Below, one piece after another: positions 10,738-21,367 of a stretch of DNA of 64,000 bases (within the stretch, counting starts at the first letter, position 1; each line of letters starts with the position of its first letter). The notes beneath the pieces are model-generated. The model made no database searches. It was given only the letters and a program-made list of their open reading frames with translations, and had not been told where the DNA came from. This DNA is from Cymodocea nodosa (taxonomy: Eukaryota; Streptophyta; Magnoliopsida; Alismatales; Cymodoceaceae): NCBI GenBank assembly GCA_036874045.1, contig CM072343.1, forward strand, positions 8,824,001-8,888,000. Direction: 5' to 3'. A program made the translations under genes and the position numbers.

Positions 10738-12545
10738 TGTGTATTTTTGGAATTCAATGAAAAATGTGATTTTTGGCCCTTTTGAAGTATCCATGTTTAG
10801 GAATATAGCTTATCTTATTTCTTGAGTGTTTTAATGTATTTGTTTGAGTTTTATAGGTTGAAGAATAGGAAAAATAAAGCAAATCAATATAGGAGGAATC
10901 TCAGCCCTTGGATTGAAGATCAAAGGTGGAGATCAAGTTCCACCACTTGAAGCCTCTATAAAAGGAGAGGCAAGGCTACCAATTCCCCTCTCTTGGACGA
11001 GCTTACACCCATTTCCAGCCCTTGTGGTCGTCAGCCCCTCTCCCCCCCTCAAGAACTCGTGGAAGGTCGTGTTCTCCCCCTTCTCGTGGAGCTCCAAGGT
11101 AGAAGACAAGGTTCGGCCAACCTCTTCTCTTCTCCTCTTGGTGGTTGCTAGTAGGAGGACGGTTAGGGCATCTTTTCCAGAACTTGTGGGTGCTGTTTGG
11201 AGCACATCTGAAGCCTTGCAACTGTCTCCCCTCTTCTGTGGATCAGTCCTAGTAGAAGAAAGGCAAGGGTTGTGGACTTTAGGTGGATGACTACTTGTTT
11301 ATTGGTGTTTGGTGGTGTTTGAAGACCTCCCGCTTCCGAAAGAGAACTCATGTGGTGACAGCCACGAAATTCTTGGCTAGGAGGACGGCTAGGAGCACAT
11401 CTCATGCACCATTCTTCTCCAAAACAAGTTTGCACTTCAAGGTAAAAAGGGTTGTATTGGTTTAGCTCTTTAGGTTTTCATTTTCTTGTTTAAAGTTGAG
11501 TTATTTGTAATTTTAGTAGGGTAATGGTAGTGTTAGGTTTAGTTGTAATGTTACATTGTAGTTTAATCATAGAACTTTCATTTTAGTAGTTTATTATGTT
11601 TATTTTGAATGAATGGAAACGAATTTGGTTTGAATCTTGTGCATATGTGAATATTTGTATGTTAAAAAAGCTAATTTGTGGATGTTGATCGTCGGTTTAG
11701 AATCTTGTAAATTTGACGATTTTGTTTAGGTCGTAACTCACTGGTCCAGTGATGTTTTGCTTTAGTTTTTGATTTTATTTTGTAGAGCTTCGAGTCTACT
11801 TTACTCCTGTATAGTTTTTAGAATTTTTCCAATCTATTTGTATAGGTTTTCTAATTTATTTCGTTGATGACGCTTCTAGCGCATCCTGGCGTTTTTCACC
11901 CAATTTTTGCTTCAGTGCCGAACTCAATTTCTTTTTATCTACAGCACGAAATCGACCTCTGTAAATTTTATCTGTTAGATGAATGAGTTAAGTTTCAAAG
12001 CACACTGACTTTGCAGATTTTCGTGCAGATTTGAAAATCTTATGTCATTTTTAGTAACTGTGCGCAATTCAGGGATGTTAATTGCCAGTCTGCGCGTTTA
12101 TAGGAAAAGCATTGCGGACGCTTGACTATTTCATATCTTTTAACGAAATCAGTGGGGTTGTAAATTTAATCCAATGAGCACTCATTATGATATTATTTTT
12201 ACTGCATTTTACCGTTGAGATACTCAGAGGAGGATATGTGTGAACTTGACTGAATTTTGAGATTCTGTGTTGTAGTGGTTTAGTGTTTTATGAATGAAAA
12301 TGACAAATTTATACTTTATTGAGTGAATTTTTGATAAACTTTGAATCACATGCAATTATTATTGTTTTTGCACCTTAGAAGTATTTTGTAAAAGCCAAAT
12401 CCTTGTGGATTCGACCTGTACTCGCCGGAGTATATTACAATTGCACCGTGTGCTTGCGGTTATTTTAAAATGAGTTTTGAGTTTAATGTTTTATCATTTT
12501 GGTCCCTTTGTGAGTTTTAAGATCTTATTTTGGGGACAACAAAAA
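10738..12545 (+). mobile_element. Gypsy-like LTR D, first copy
   Basis: The right part has the marks of plant gypsy LTRs: 'ccttgtggattcgacctgta' (12403), then 'accgtgtgcttgcggtta'. The second copy at 50011-52192 has the same signature. A TATA box at 10957-10965 is followed by a GC-richer transcribed leader. The ends are uncertain. A plausible start is TGTGTATTTTTGG at 10738, and the right end may be near ACAACA at 12545, but I found no matching target duplication. Confidence 0.65.
10957..10965 (+). promoter_or_regulatory. TATA box of LTR D
   Basis: TATAAAAGG is followed about 30 bases later by the start of a C- and T-rich leader. That is the expected layout for the U3/R border. Confidence 0.7.
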
Positions 12546-13597
12546 CCTCAACAATTGGCATTAAAAGGTCAAATAACTTACTTAAGTTGGTTACTAAGCC
12601 TTAAATAGATTTGAGTCTCTCTTCTTCTTTTTTCTTTTTCTTTTTTATATATGAATTAAATACAGAAATAAGTAATAAATTTAACAATTAGATTTTCTGG
12701 ATTTTATCTTATTCAGTTTACAAAAGATAATTCATAGAGATATACCTTTAGGAACTTAAAAGAATTCAATAATGAGTACACAAACTTAAGAAAATAAATA
12801 CAGTACATTATGTGTAAAGAGTAGATAATAACAAAGAAAAATAACAAAGATTATATGCACAGATTATAGCAGGCTTGTTATAATACCTGGAAAATAAATT
12901 AAGCTTGAGTACATTGCCCCCCCTTTTTTTATTTATATATTTATATATATATATACTTTATGTATTACCTCCTACAATATCATCTTTTTACGTGATCACA
13001 ATCCCTTGCTTAGGGGAAAGATAACTAGTTACTCAATGACAAGTGAGAACAAGTAAATTTTTTTATTTATTTTAAATATAATCTGAATTACTTGTAAAAT
13101 GAGTTTTCAATCAACACATCCCAAACCAGTTGATTTAAGTGACTAGGGTTTAAGATCCCCCAATGGGCTTAATTACTCAAGTAATTGTAGACAAAAAAGA
13201 AATAAAACAAGACAGTAAATTAAATTAGAGGCAACCACAAGACTTAATTTTTCTAACAGTATGTTAATAACTTTCCATTAATAAACAGTACATACTTTCT
13301 ATGTATTTTCCTGTTAAAATCTCTGTAATAGCATATACATAAGTAACAAAAATACAGTTGGCACTCACATTGAATCAAATTAACTTTCCTTAAGTAATCT
13401 TTTCTGAATTTTTCTTAAATAAATTGACTTCAATAAAAATCAAAATTTCATAAATTCTTAACTACCAGAAAACAGTAATTCGAAAATAGATATTTTGTTT
13501 TTGTTTTTTTGATAATAAAGATATTATATTCTAAAACTACCTTTTTAACAAACCAAAACGTTATGCAATGAACAGGGCAATTTAAACATTAAATAAC
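12546..13597. other. AT-rich stretch without a recognisable gene
   Basis: No ORF or LTR end could be supported. It holds a pyrimidine-rich run at 12604-12650, a TA-rich microsatellite at 12943-12956 and a seven-base C run near 12918, which on the minus strand resembles a polypurine tract. It lies downstream of the minus-strand copia RNase H frame and may be its 3' noncoding region. Confidence 0.4.
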
Positions 13598-14219
13598 CTA
13601 CAGATACCAAGTTCTATTCTCATCTAAGGGTTTTGTAAATAGATCTGCTAATTGTTCTGTGATAGGAACAAAATTTAATACTATTTTTCCTTTTATAACA
13701 TTATCCCTTAGAAAATGATGTCGAACTTCTATATGTTTAGCTTGTGAATGTAAGACAGGACTTTTAGACAAACTTATTGCAGAACTACTATCACAGAAAA
13801 TCTTAGTTGGTTCATAGTCTAAATTAAAATCTTTTAAAGTTTGTCTGATCCATAGGATTTGAGCACAGCAAAGTGTAGTAGCTATATATTCAACTTCAGT
13901 TGTAGATAATGCTACACAATTTTGCTTTTTGCTAAACCATGACACTAAAGAATTTCCTAATAATTGACAAGTACCACTGGTGCTTTTTCTTTCAGACTTA
14001 CATCTTGCAAAATCAGCATCACTATAACCTATTAAAATTAAAGAACTGTGTTTAAAGTAAAACAATACGAAATTGATGGTTCCTAATAGATATTTAAAAA
14101 TTCGTTTAACAGTAAGTAGGTGTGATTCTTTAGGATTAGATTAGTATCTAGCATAAGTACACACACTAAACATAATATCTGCTCAGCTAGCTATTAAATA
14201 AAGTAATGAACCAATCATA
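13598..14219 (-). pseudogene. Copia RNase H / RT end (second copia), minus strand
   Basis: The minus-strand protein shows the copia RNase H signature G-Y-S-D-A-D-F-A (14020-14045), S-W-F-S-K-K-Q-N-C-V-A-L-S-T-T, A-E-Y-like V-E-Y-I-A and the end L-F-T-K-P-L. The frame is continuous from 14065 to 13598. Upstream residues (14066-14219) are shifted. It is separated from its RT by the solo LTR E. Confidence 0.88.
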
Positions 14220-14224
14220 CTTCT

Positions 14225-14535
14225 TGTTATTATGTGTCTTGAATTAGTTTGTTACACGTAGGGGTATTTTTGTCCTTGGCCACTTGGGGTGCACAAATGT
14301 TATAAATAGGCCCCCAACGTGTGCTTTATTATGATGATGAATCTTGCATCCCTTTGTGATCACCTAGAGAAGAATTAATTAGCTGAGCTCCATCCGTGGA
14401 CATACCCAATTTGGGGAACCACGTTAAACCTTGGTGTTTGTTGTTGTTGTTTCACACATCTACCTCTCTTTTTCTTCTTCTTTCTTCTCCACGTGTCCAA
14501 GCTTCTCGCTTTCTGCATTCTCTCTTTGCATAACA
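14225..14535 (+). mobile_element. Solo LTR E (311 bp) inside copia RT, CTTCT duplication
   Basis: It begins TGTTATTATGTG and ends TTTGCATAACA, giving TGTTAT/ATAACA inverted ends. CTTCT precedes it at 14220-14224 and follows it at 14536-14540. Removing element and one CTTCT copy restores the surrounding RT order. It carries a TATA box, TATAAATAG, at 14301-14309, and a 'ccgtggacatacccaatttg' stretch of the sort seen in short copia LTRs. No internal region is present. Confidence 0.92.
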
Positions 14536-14540
14536 CTTCT

Positions 14541-15890
14541 ATATTGTTTTACATCTACAGTTTTTCCAGAGTCATCTTTATCCAACTTGGTGATAGTACT
14601 CATGGGTGTATTCTTTGTTTTAGTGTTGTCTAAACCAAACCTCTTTAATAAATCTTGAGTATATTTTTCTTGTGAAATAAAAGTACCCTGATCTAATTGC
14701 TTAATTTGTAAGGCTAGAAAAAATGATAATTCACCCATCATACTCATTTCAAATTGATTAGTCATGTCTTTCAAAAAAGACTCAACTAATTTATCATTTG
14801 TTGCTCCAAATATGATGTCATCTACATAGATTTGAACTACCAATATATCTTTTTCGATCTTCTTGACAAAAAGAGTGTGATCTGCCTTTCCCATAGAATA
14901 CCATTTTTCCATAAGAAATTTAGATAATCTCTCATACCAAGACCTAGGGGCTTGTTTAAGGCCATATAGTGCCTTCTTAAGCTTATAAACATACTCAGGA
15001 TGTTTTGAATCTTCAAAACCTAGAGGTTGTTTTAGATAAACTTTTTCTTTTATATATCCATTTTAAAAACTAGTCTTAACATCCATTTGATATAATTTGA
15101 AATCCATATAACAAGCATATGCTAACAAAATCCATATTGATTCTAGTCTAGCAATAGGAGCAAATGTTTCATCATAGTCAATTCCTTCCTCTTGCTTGTA
15201 ACCTTGACCAACTAATCTAGCTTTATTTTTAACTATATGACCATCTTGATCTACTTTGTTTCTAAATACCCACCTTGTTCCTATTATGGACTGATTTGCA
15301 GGTGGTGGAACTAGATCCCATACCTCATTTCTTATAAATTGATTTAGCTCATCTTACATAGCTAAATATCAAAATTCACCTTCTAAGGCATCTTCAATTT
15401 TCTTAGGTTCTAGTAAAGAAACAAATGAATAAGCACCACAAATGTTGACTATTGATGACCTAGTCATAACTCCTTGATTAGGATTGCCTATTATCTAATC
15501 AATAGGATGAGATGAAGCATAACACTAATTTCTATGTTGTTCCACATTTTCTATAGGTATGACATTATTTTCTTCCAAATTTTCATCATTTAAGTTTATA
15601 TTTCTTATTTCATCAGATAATCTCTCAATTTCTCTATCAACATCATTTGGTACCATTTCTAGGAGAATTTCTGAATCAAAGTTTTCAGCATGTCTAACAT
15701 CCAAATGAGAATTTTTATGAAATTTCACATGTAGGGTTTCCTCAATGGTTTTTGTTGATTTATTATAAACTCTATATGCCTTACTTCTAATGGAATAACC
15801 AAAAAAAATACCCTCATCTGATTTGGCTCTAAATTTGTCTCTTCGTTCCTTAGTGTTTAAAATAAAACACTTACAGCCAAAGGGTTTTAA
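14541..15890 (-). pseudogene. Copia reverse transcriptase and linker (second copia)
   Basis: On the minus strand the RT catalytic motif Y-V-D-D-I-I-F-G-A lies near 14800-14835. Upstream are the [13 protein letters not shown] part near 14930-14965 and the conserved RT start with G-T-R-W-like residues near 15275. Several stops and shifts break it. At 15525-15728 an acidic linker follows from the integrase side. Same subfamily as the copia at 30046-33888. Confidence 0.85.
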
Positions 15891-16837
15891 ATAACTTATT
15901 TTGAGAACCTTGTTATATCATATCTCATAAGGAGTTTTATCTAAAATTGCTCTTAGATGTACTCTATTTATAACATAGCAAGCTATATGAACTGCTTCTA
16001 CCTAGAGAGATAGGGGTAACTTATTCTCATTTAACATGGTTCTGGACATTTCCTAAAGTGATATGTTTTTACGTTCTACTATCCCATTTTGTGAAGGAGC
16101 TCTTAGAAATGAGTACCTATGATCTATGCCTAATTCTTCACAAAAGGTGTCCATTTGATCATTATCAAATTCTGTACCATGATCACTTTTAAGTTTTTGA
16201 ATTTTAACATTTTGCTCATTCTGAACTTTATTACAGAATATCTTAAATATTTCAAAAACTTCAGTTTTATTAGCTAGAAAATAGACGCAAGTAAATCTAG
16301 AATAGTCATCAACTAGTACAAAAGCATAATGTTTACCTCTTAGACTGGTTGTCCTAGTAGGTCCAAATAAATCCATATACACTAGTTCTAATACTATTTT
16401 GCTTGTTATTTCATTTAAACTTTTAAAGGATGTTTTATGTAATTTACCTAGTTGACATGCATCACACATAAACTCTTTCGAGTACTTAATACTAGGTAAA
16501 CCTCTAACTAGATTCTTTTTAGGCAGCTTTTGTAATAATTTTAAGTTTGAGTGTCCTAGCCTTCTATGCCATAAAATAACTTCATCCGATTTTGCAATTA
16601 AGGAAGCATTGTCATTAATAATATTAGAAGGCAAATTCAGAATACAAATGGATCCTTTCTTGTATGTAGTGAATAAAATTTCATTTGTAGACATGTTCAT
16701 AATTTTATAGGAATCTTTTTCAAAAATTACTCTGTCTTCATTAAAACAGGAACACTCAATAAATTAAAACCTAAGTTTTCCACTAATAAGACATCATTTA
16801 TAAAGCATTTCTTAGTTACCTGAACCTTGCCAGACCC
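15891..16837 (-). pseudogene. Copia integrase and end of protease (second copia)
   Basis: The minus-strand frame 16700-16053 has W-H-R-R-L-G-H, C-x2-C, Y-M-D-L-F-G-P, D-D-Y-S-R, S-D-H-G-T-E-F and N-G-I-V-E-R-K-N. This is a GAG-pre-integrase zinc region plus integrase core with its acidic residues still present. From 16837 to 16740 the protease end (L-V-E-N-L-G-F-N-L-L-S-V) is readable. The copia F LTR interrupts it at 16838; the bases before that, GACCC, are a possible target duplication. Confidence 0.85.
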
Positions 16838-17833
16838 TGTTAGGGCAAGTAGTACAGGTATGGAGTATGCCACAAGAAGTCCAAGTTCAATCGGAAGCTT
16901 GTTAATAGTAAGTATCCAACAGATTTATATTTTCGATAGGTTATTAGACCTTAAGTATCCGAAAATAAAGTTTCAGTCGGAGGCTTTGAGCTAACTATTC
17001 AAAAGTCAAAAGATTTTTGATCCATTCGAAATGACTTAAAGGACACTTAAGTGGACGTTCGGATAGTTATGAAGCTAAGTATCCGGAAGTCAGACACTTA
17101 AGTGGATCTTTGGATAGTTAAGAAGCCATGTATCCGAAAAGCAGAGACTTAAGTGGATCTTTGGATAGTTAGGTAGTAACTATCCGAAAATCATAAGTTT
17201 TTGGAAGGTTAACGGTAGAACCTTCTAAAATGACTAAAGAGACACTTAAGTGAGTTTTCGGATAGTTAAGACAGTAAATATCCGAAAGACATGCAATTTT
17301 CGGAGAGTTAACGGCAGAATCTTTCAAAAGGACAGAGAGAGAGAAGTAAGTGGGTTTTCAGACAGTTAAGTCTGTAACTGTCTGAAATACCGAATCTCTT
17401 CGGATAGTTAGCCTACTATAGTATCGCTTGTTAGAAAGAAGAATCTCTTCGGATAGTTAAGTCTGTAACTATCTGAAATGTTGCAGATTTCGGAAAGATA
17501 AGAAGATAAGGCTCCGAAATTGAGAGTCCCTTCTCCGAAGTATTATTTCTCTACTGTAATGGCTTGTATGTAATTAAAAGGTTATAAACCCTAAGTTGGG
17601 TAGTATATAAACCTTTATGATGTTGTAAAACATTGCGGTTGATTGTGCCGAAGCTCATAGTAGAAACCTCAACTCTCCGTGGACGTAGGCTGTTGCTGAA
17701 CCACGTAAATCCTATGTCTTCACTATGTTATTTCTTCTTTTACTCTTCACTCCTAGTTTCGATGAGTTTAGAGCTTAGTGTTTCAGTATCGTGCCATAGA
17801 AAGTTAACTGAATGATCCGTTCAAAGTCTAACA
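16838..17833 (+). mobile_element. 5' LTR of copia element F
   Basis: It starts TGTTAGGGCAAG and ends AAAGTCTAACA, followed by a primer site. The first 600 bases are a striking series of GGATAGTTA/TAACTATCCGAA pairs separated by ACTTAAGTGG. One is a near-perfect hairpin at 17161-17187 (TGGATAGTTA, short loop, TAACTATCC). The right part includes 'ctccgtggacgtaggctgtt' and 'gaaccacgtaaatcc', usual in copia LTRs. Confidence 0.88.
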
Positions 17834-17835
17834 AC

Positions 17836-17847
17836 TGGTATCAGAGC
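17836..17847 (+). promoter_or_regulatory. Primer binding site of copia F
   Basis: TGGTATCAGAGC two bases after the LTR end; initiator tRNA-Met type. Confidence 0.9.
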
Positions 17848-17870
17848 AAAGGTTCTTCAGTTTAAACAGA

Positions 17871-18065
17871 ATGGCAAACAATAGAAAGCTCAAGATTGAG
17901 ATGTTTGATGGCAAAGATATTGGATATTGGAGGTCTCAGATTGAAGACTGTTTGTATCAGAAGGATCTTCATCAACCTCTATTCGGAAGAAAACTAGAGA
18001 AGATGGATCAGGAAGAGTGGGAGTTACTGGACAGAAAAGCTCTAGGTCTCGTCAAGTTGTGTTTG
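17871..18065 (+). pseudogene. Copia F gag, N-terminus only
   Basis: The ATG at 17871 starts a typical copia gag: K-I-E-M-F-D-G-K-D-I-G-Y-W-R then E-D-C-L-Y-Q-K-D and L-D-R-K-A-L-G. About 65 codons are present before the minus-strand gypsy LTR C cuts in at 18066. The remaining residues of the open frame are encoded by LTR C and are not gag. Confidence 0.85.
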
Positions 18066-19608
18066 TGTTTTCCCAGCACTACACTAGAAAAACTTGGATT
18101 TGTTACTTCTATTTTTACTTAGTTAATTTATCTTTATGCCTATTCTTTCTTTTAGAAGTAAACAAACAACCTTTAATACAATTTAGATATTAATTCCAAT
18201 TTGTACTTTAACTGCAAGTGCACAGTGTCTATTGTATCAGTGTGCAAGTACAGGTCGATCCCATAGGGAATTGCTGACGAATTTAAGAAATGTTTGATTG
18301 TGAACAATTCAAATATATATTCAATAAGCACTCCGTTGAGTTACAGTTAACTCAATGGACCAAGTTTGTTGAGTTATGGCTAACTCAACGGACTATCCTC
18401 GTGGACTTAAGTTAACTCCACGAGCCTGTCTCTTCTTTATAATACTACTATTTACAGAGGAATTCGGCCAACCATTGGGCGATTCCATAGATTGTAAATA
18501 ACATCAATTAAGATTTTTAATGCTAGTTAACATTAGATTTATCATTAAGCAATACTAACATTCAAATGATTCAAACAGTAACCATTAAAATCTTTAAGTT
18601 TTTTGTACGAACCAATTTCAGTAAACTGTAAAATTAAAACTAACATAAAACAATCATAAAACTGATATAGATAACATTAATCACGATACAACACTCAAAT
18701 ACAACATACAAACAAAGATAAATTGTTTTTGGTATTTTTGTTTTGATGTGAACATGGAAATGGGCGAAAGGTGAAATGTAAATAGTAACTGCTTTTTTTC
18801 TTCTTTTCTTTTTTTCTTCTTTTCTTTTATATTTCTTCAATAGTAACTGCTTCTGCTTGAATGATCGGTTGGATTTCCTTCCTTCAGATCAACGGCGATG
18901 CTTCCTTCTCCATGCGCGATTGAATTCCTGTGTGATACGTGCAAACGTGGTTTTTCCTTCCAACTATTTGTTCCTGCAACCGCTATAGTGGCATTTTAAA
19001 AAATAACTATAAAATACATGTAATAAAGAAATAAGCCGCTAACCTGACGCGTTACCTTAGTGTATATTCATGTAACTCAACGCGTGCAGTTATGCTAACT
19101 TAATGAGTTATAACTTAAGTAAATCTACCAGATCTCGACACGTGTCAGCAGCAATTTAAACATAAAATAACATTTCGGAGAGTTACAGGTATAACTATCC
19201 GATGCTCAGATGCATTTTTGGATAGTTACAGCTAACTCACCAAAAATTTACTTAAGACATTCATTCTGGTTTCGACACGTGTACATTTGGAAATAATAAA
19301 ATATTATCTCTAAACATAACTGCTCGGCAATTTAAACATAACTATCCGATACATATTCGGTCTGTTAAACATAACTGTCTGAATTATCAAAAAATTCGGA
19401 TACTTAAGAATTTCACAACCTACAACTTACCGACAGTTCATAAATGTACTAAATTAACATTAATTCCCCAAAATTAAGCAGATTCTTCAATTAAAGCATA
19501 TAACAGTGCAATTATAACATAATGGCTTAATTCTCATATTATAAGCTAAATATTATGCAATTAACCATCATTTAACCGTTAATAATATGCACTTTTTCAT
19601 TCTAAACA
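18066..19608 (-). mobile_element. 3' LTR of the minus-strand gypsy C element with the F-box ORF
   Basis: The left end, TGTTTTCCCAGC, is the reverse complement of an LTR end GGGAAAACA. The right end, CTAAACA at 19608, is the reverse complement of the LTR start TGTTTAG. A polypurine tract directly follows on the right, which makes this the downstream LTR of the element read on the minus strand. Shorter than the 2.3-kb copy at 42235-44510: the leader part equivalent to 43010-43440 is missing. GTTTG at 18061-18065 may be one target duplication copy. Confidence 0.85.
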
Positions 19609-19619
19609 CTTCCCCCATA
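19609..19619 (-). promoter_or_regulatory. Polypurine tract of gypsy C
   Basis: On the minus strand TATGGGGGAAG directly precedes the LTR start. The same tract precedes U3 at 56704-56712 and 60494-60504. It primes plus-strand DNA synthesis. Confidence 0.85.
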
Positions 19620-20914
19620 CCTAAATTTTGCTAGTCCCTTAGCAAACTAAGATCTAGTTAATTGGTCTTTCAAAAAGTGATAGAATTAATTCTTCCCCTT
19701 TTGTTTTTTTTTCTTCTGTTTAGCATAAACATATATTCTGTATGTTTCATTAATCAACCTGCAAAGATATTTAGAATATATGTAAATTACATACAAAGTA
19801 TATCATCTTCATATAGGTGTTAATTATATTATCGTTTGTTCTTCTTTTCATCATCTGTAATCCTGAATTTTCCAATAAGTTTTCTAGAAGAAATTTCAAC
19901 AACATACGAATCAAAGTACAATCTAATTCAATCTGATTAAGACAAGTAGAATAAAGAATTGTATTTCCATTAAACCACTTCAAAAGTCAATTCCATATTC
20001 ATATTTCAGCAAATCTAGATAACAGAAAATGTACTCGATTCATAAGATATCTGTATTTCACAAAACACTTGTATCTTTTCAAAACAGTATATGTTTTTTT
20101 TTTTTTTGTACTTTAAAAGTTAATTTGACAAGCTTGAATCATACAAGAGCTTTCTAATGTACCCATGTAACAAGCTTTCAGTCAACAATCCCAGATATGA
20201 TTAGGATCTTAGGTTGCCAGATTTTCAGAGTCTTTTTTCAGGTCAACAATCCTTACATACCTATCTGCTCAAATACAAAAGGCTCGTGACCAAACAAGTC
20301 AATAAACTCTCAAAGTTTTTTTTTTTTTTAAAAAAAAAAGAAAAGAAATGCACACACAAAACAAAGCATTATTCACATACTGTATATGCACGTATTTCAT
20401 TAATACAGATGCTGTAAAACACCAATCTCATATAATCCTGCTTCTATCATTTACTAAAAATATGAATCCATAACAATAAGCTCATACTTTATCTGTAGTT
20501 TAATAAGATCTACACATAAATCATTCTACAAGTTCAATCAGTCAAAGTAAATGTATCTTTCATCATATGTGTTTCATTTAATCTAGAATTCACATCTCAG
20601 CTCCTTCAGGACTTCAGATAATTTTCTGATTAAGCATTAAATATTCTGATTTCATTTTAAAATCGTGAAACTGTTAAACTCATGAAATTCAAAAAAATCA
20701 TAAGATACTATATCTAGATTTACATAAATAATAAAATCTATAGCATCATATATAGCCTTCTAAATATAACATTCAAGCAGTTTATAAAAATTTTACAGTC
20801 TCAATTATCAGATAGTTACAGCAAGTTCATAAAATTTTTCAATTTCCTCAAAACTTTGCAGTACCATTTTAATTCCTTTAATTAACAAACTTACATGGCT
20901 ATTACTTTAATTAC
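19620..20914 (-). other. Conserved noncoding tail of gypsy C
   Basis: No convincing coding region. The block 20130-20310 is well conserved in three other places (29352-29560, 56020-56200 reversed, 61035-61225), including 'ggatcttaggttgccaga' and 'caatccttacatac'. A homopolymer tract at 20315-20340 follows in this and other copies. The region lies between two G-rich tracts and is probably 3' untranslated RNA with a cis role. Confidence 0.7.
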
Positions 20915-20960
20915 CTCCCCCCCATACCTACATTTTGCATTGTCCTCAATGTAAAAGATT
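20915..20960 (-). promoter_or_regulatory. G-rich tract with TTGAGGACAATG motif
   Basis: Read on the minus strand: ACATTGAGGACAATGC, then AATGTAGGTATGGGGGGG. A 'ttgaggacaatg ... ggggg' stretch after the coding region is typical of Athila/Tat gypsy elements. It marks the end of the coding part of this element, about 400 bases after the F-box stop codon. A strong splice-donor-like AAGGTATGT lies on the minus strand near 21041. Confidence 0.7.
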
Positions 20961-21367
20961 TGACAATAAGTACAGTAATTGTAGGAGGCATAAATAAAGT
21001 TTTGTTTGATTTAAAATTCAGGATAAGTAATTGGTTACATACCTTGTTCCATTTGTATCTCTTTCTGCATATTCCGATTTTTGATTCTGAAAAACTTTTC
21101 ATTCCCAGATAAATACAGAATATAAAACAAAATAACATTTAACAGATATTAATAAATCAGTGCCTTGTGTGGAACCCAGGCTCCTATGCCTTTGGTGGCT
21201 CACAAGCAAGCTAGTTGGTTTCCCAGAACAGATACCAACAAACTGGATTGATATTTTGTTTTGTTTGTTTTTTTTTTATAAAATGAACATGAAAAACTTC
21301 AAAATTCCTTTTTTTTTTTTCTAAAAATAAATGCAGAATACACACGTTAAACACACAAAATCACAGC
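20961..21367 (-). other. 3' region between F-box ORF and G-rich tract
   Basis: AT-rich, with T-runs near 21266 and 21310. No second gene is visible. On the minus strand it would be the 3' untranslated part of the F-box transcript. Confidence 0.5.

Noticed and set aside
10913-11290. 125-codon ORF as a gene
   Set aside because: It lies in the transcribed leader of LTR D, overlaps open frames on the other strand, has no recognisable domain and no counterpart in the second LTR D.
10738-12545. LTR D as a solo LTR with target duplication
   Set aside because: No 5-bp match at any reasonable pair of ends, and the copia A RT does not continue on the right side. Boundaries were left open.
16900-17500. 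Regular short repeats with varying spacers, like a CRISPR array
   Set aside because: The words are inverted pairs of unequal spacing inside an LTR with primer site and gag behind it. There are no cas genes, and the DNA is plant nuclear.
20911-21138. 75-codon ORF after the F-box gene
   Set aside because: It overlaps the TTGAGGACAATG/G-rich tract, has no domain, and is not open in the equivalent tails.
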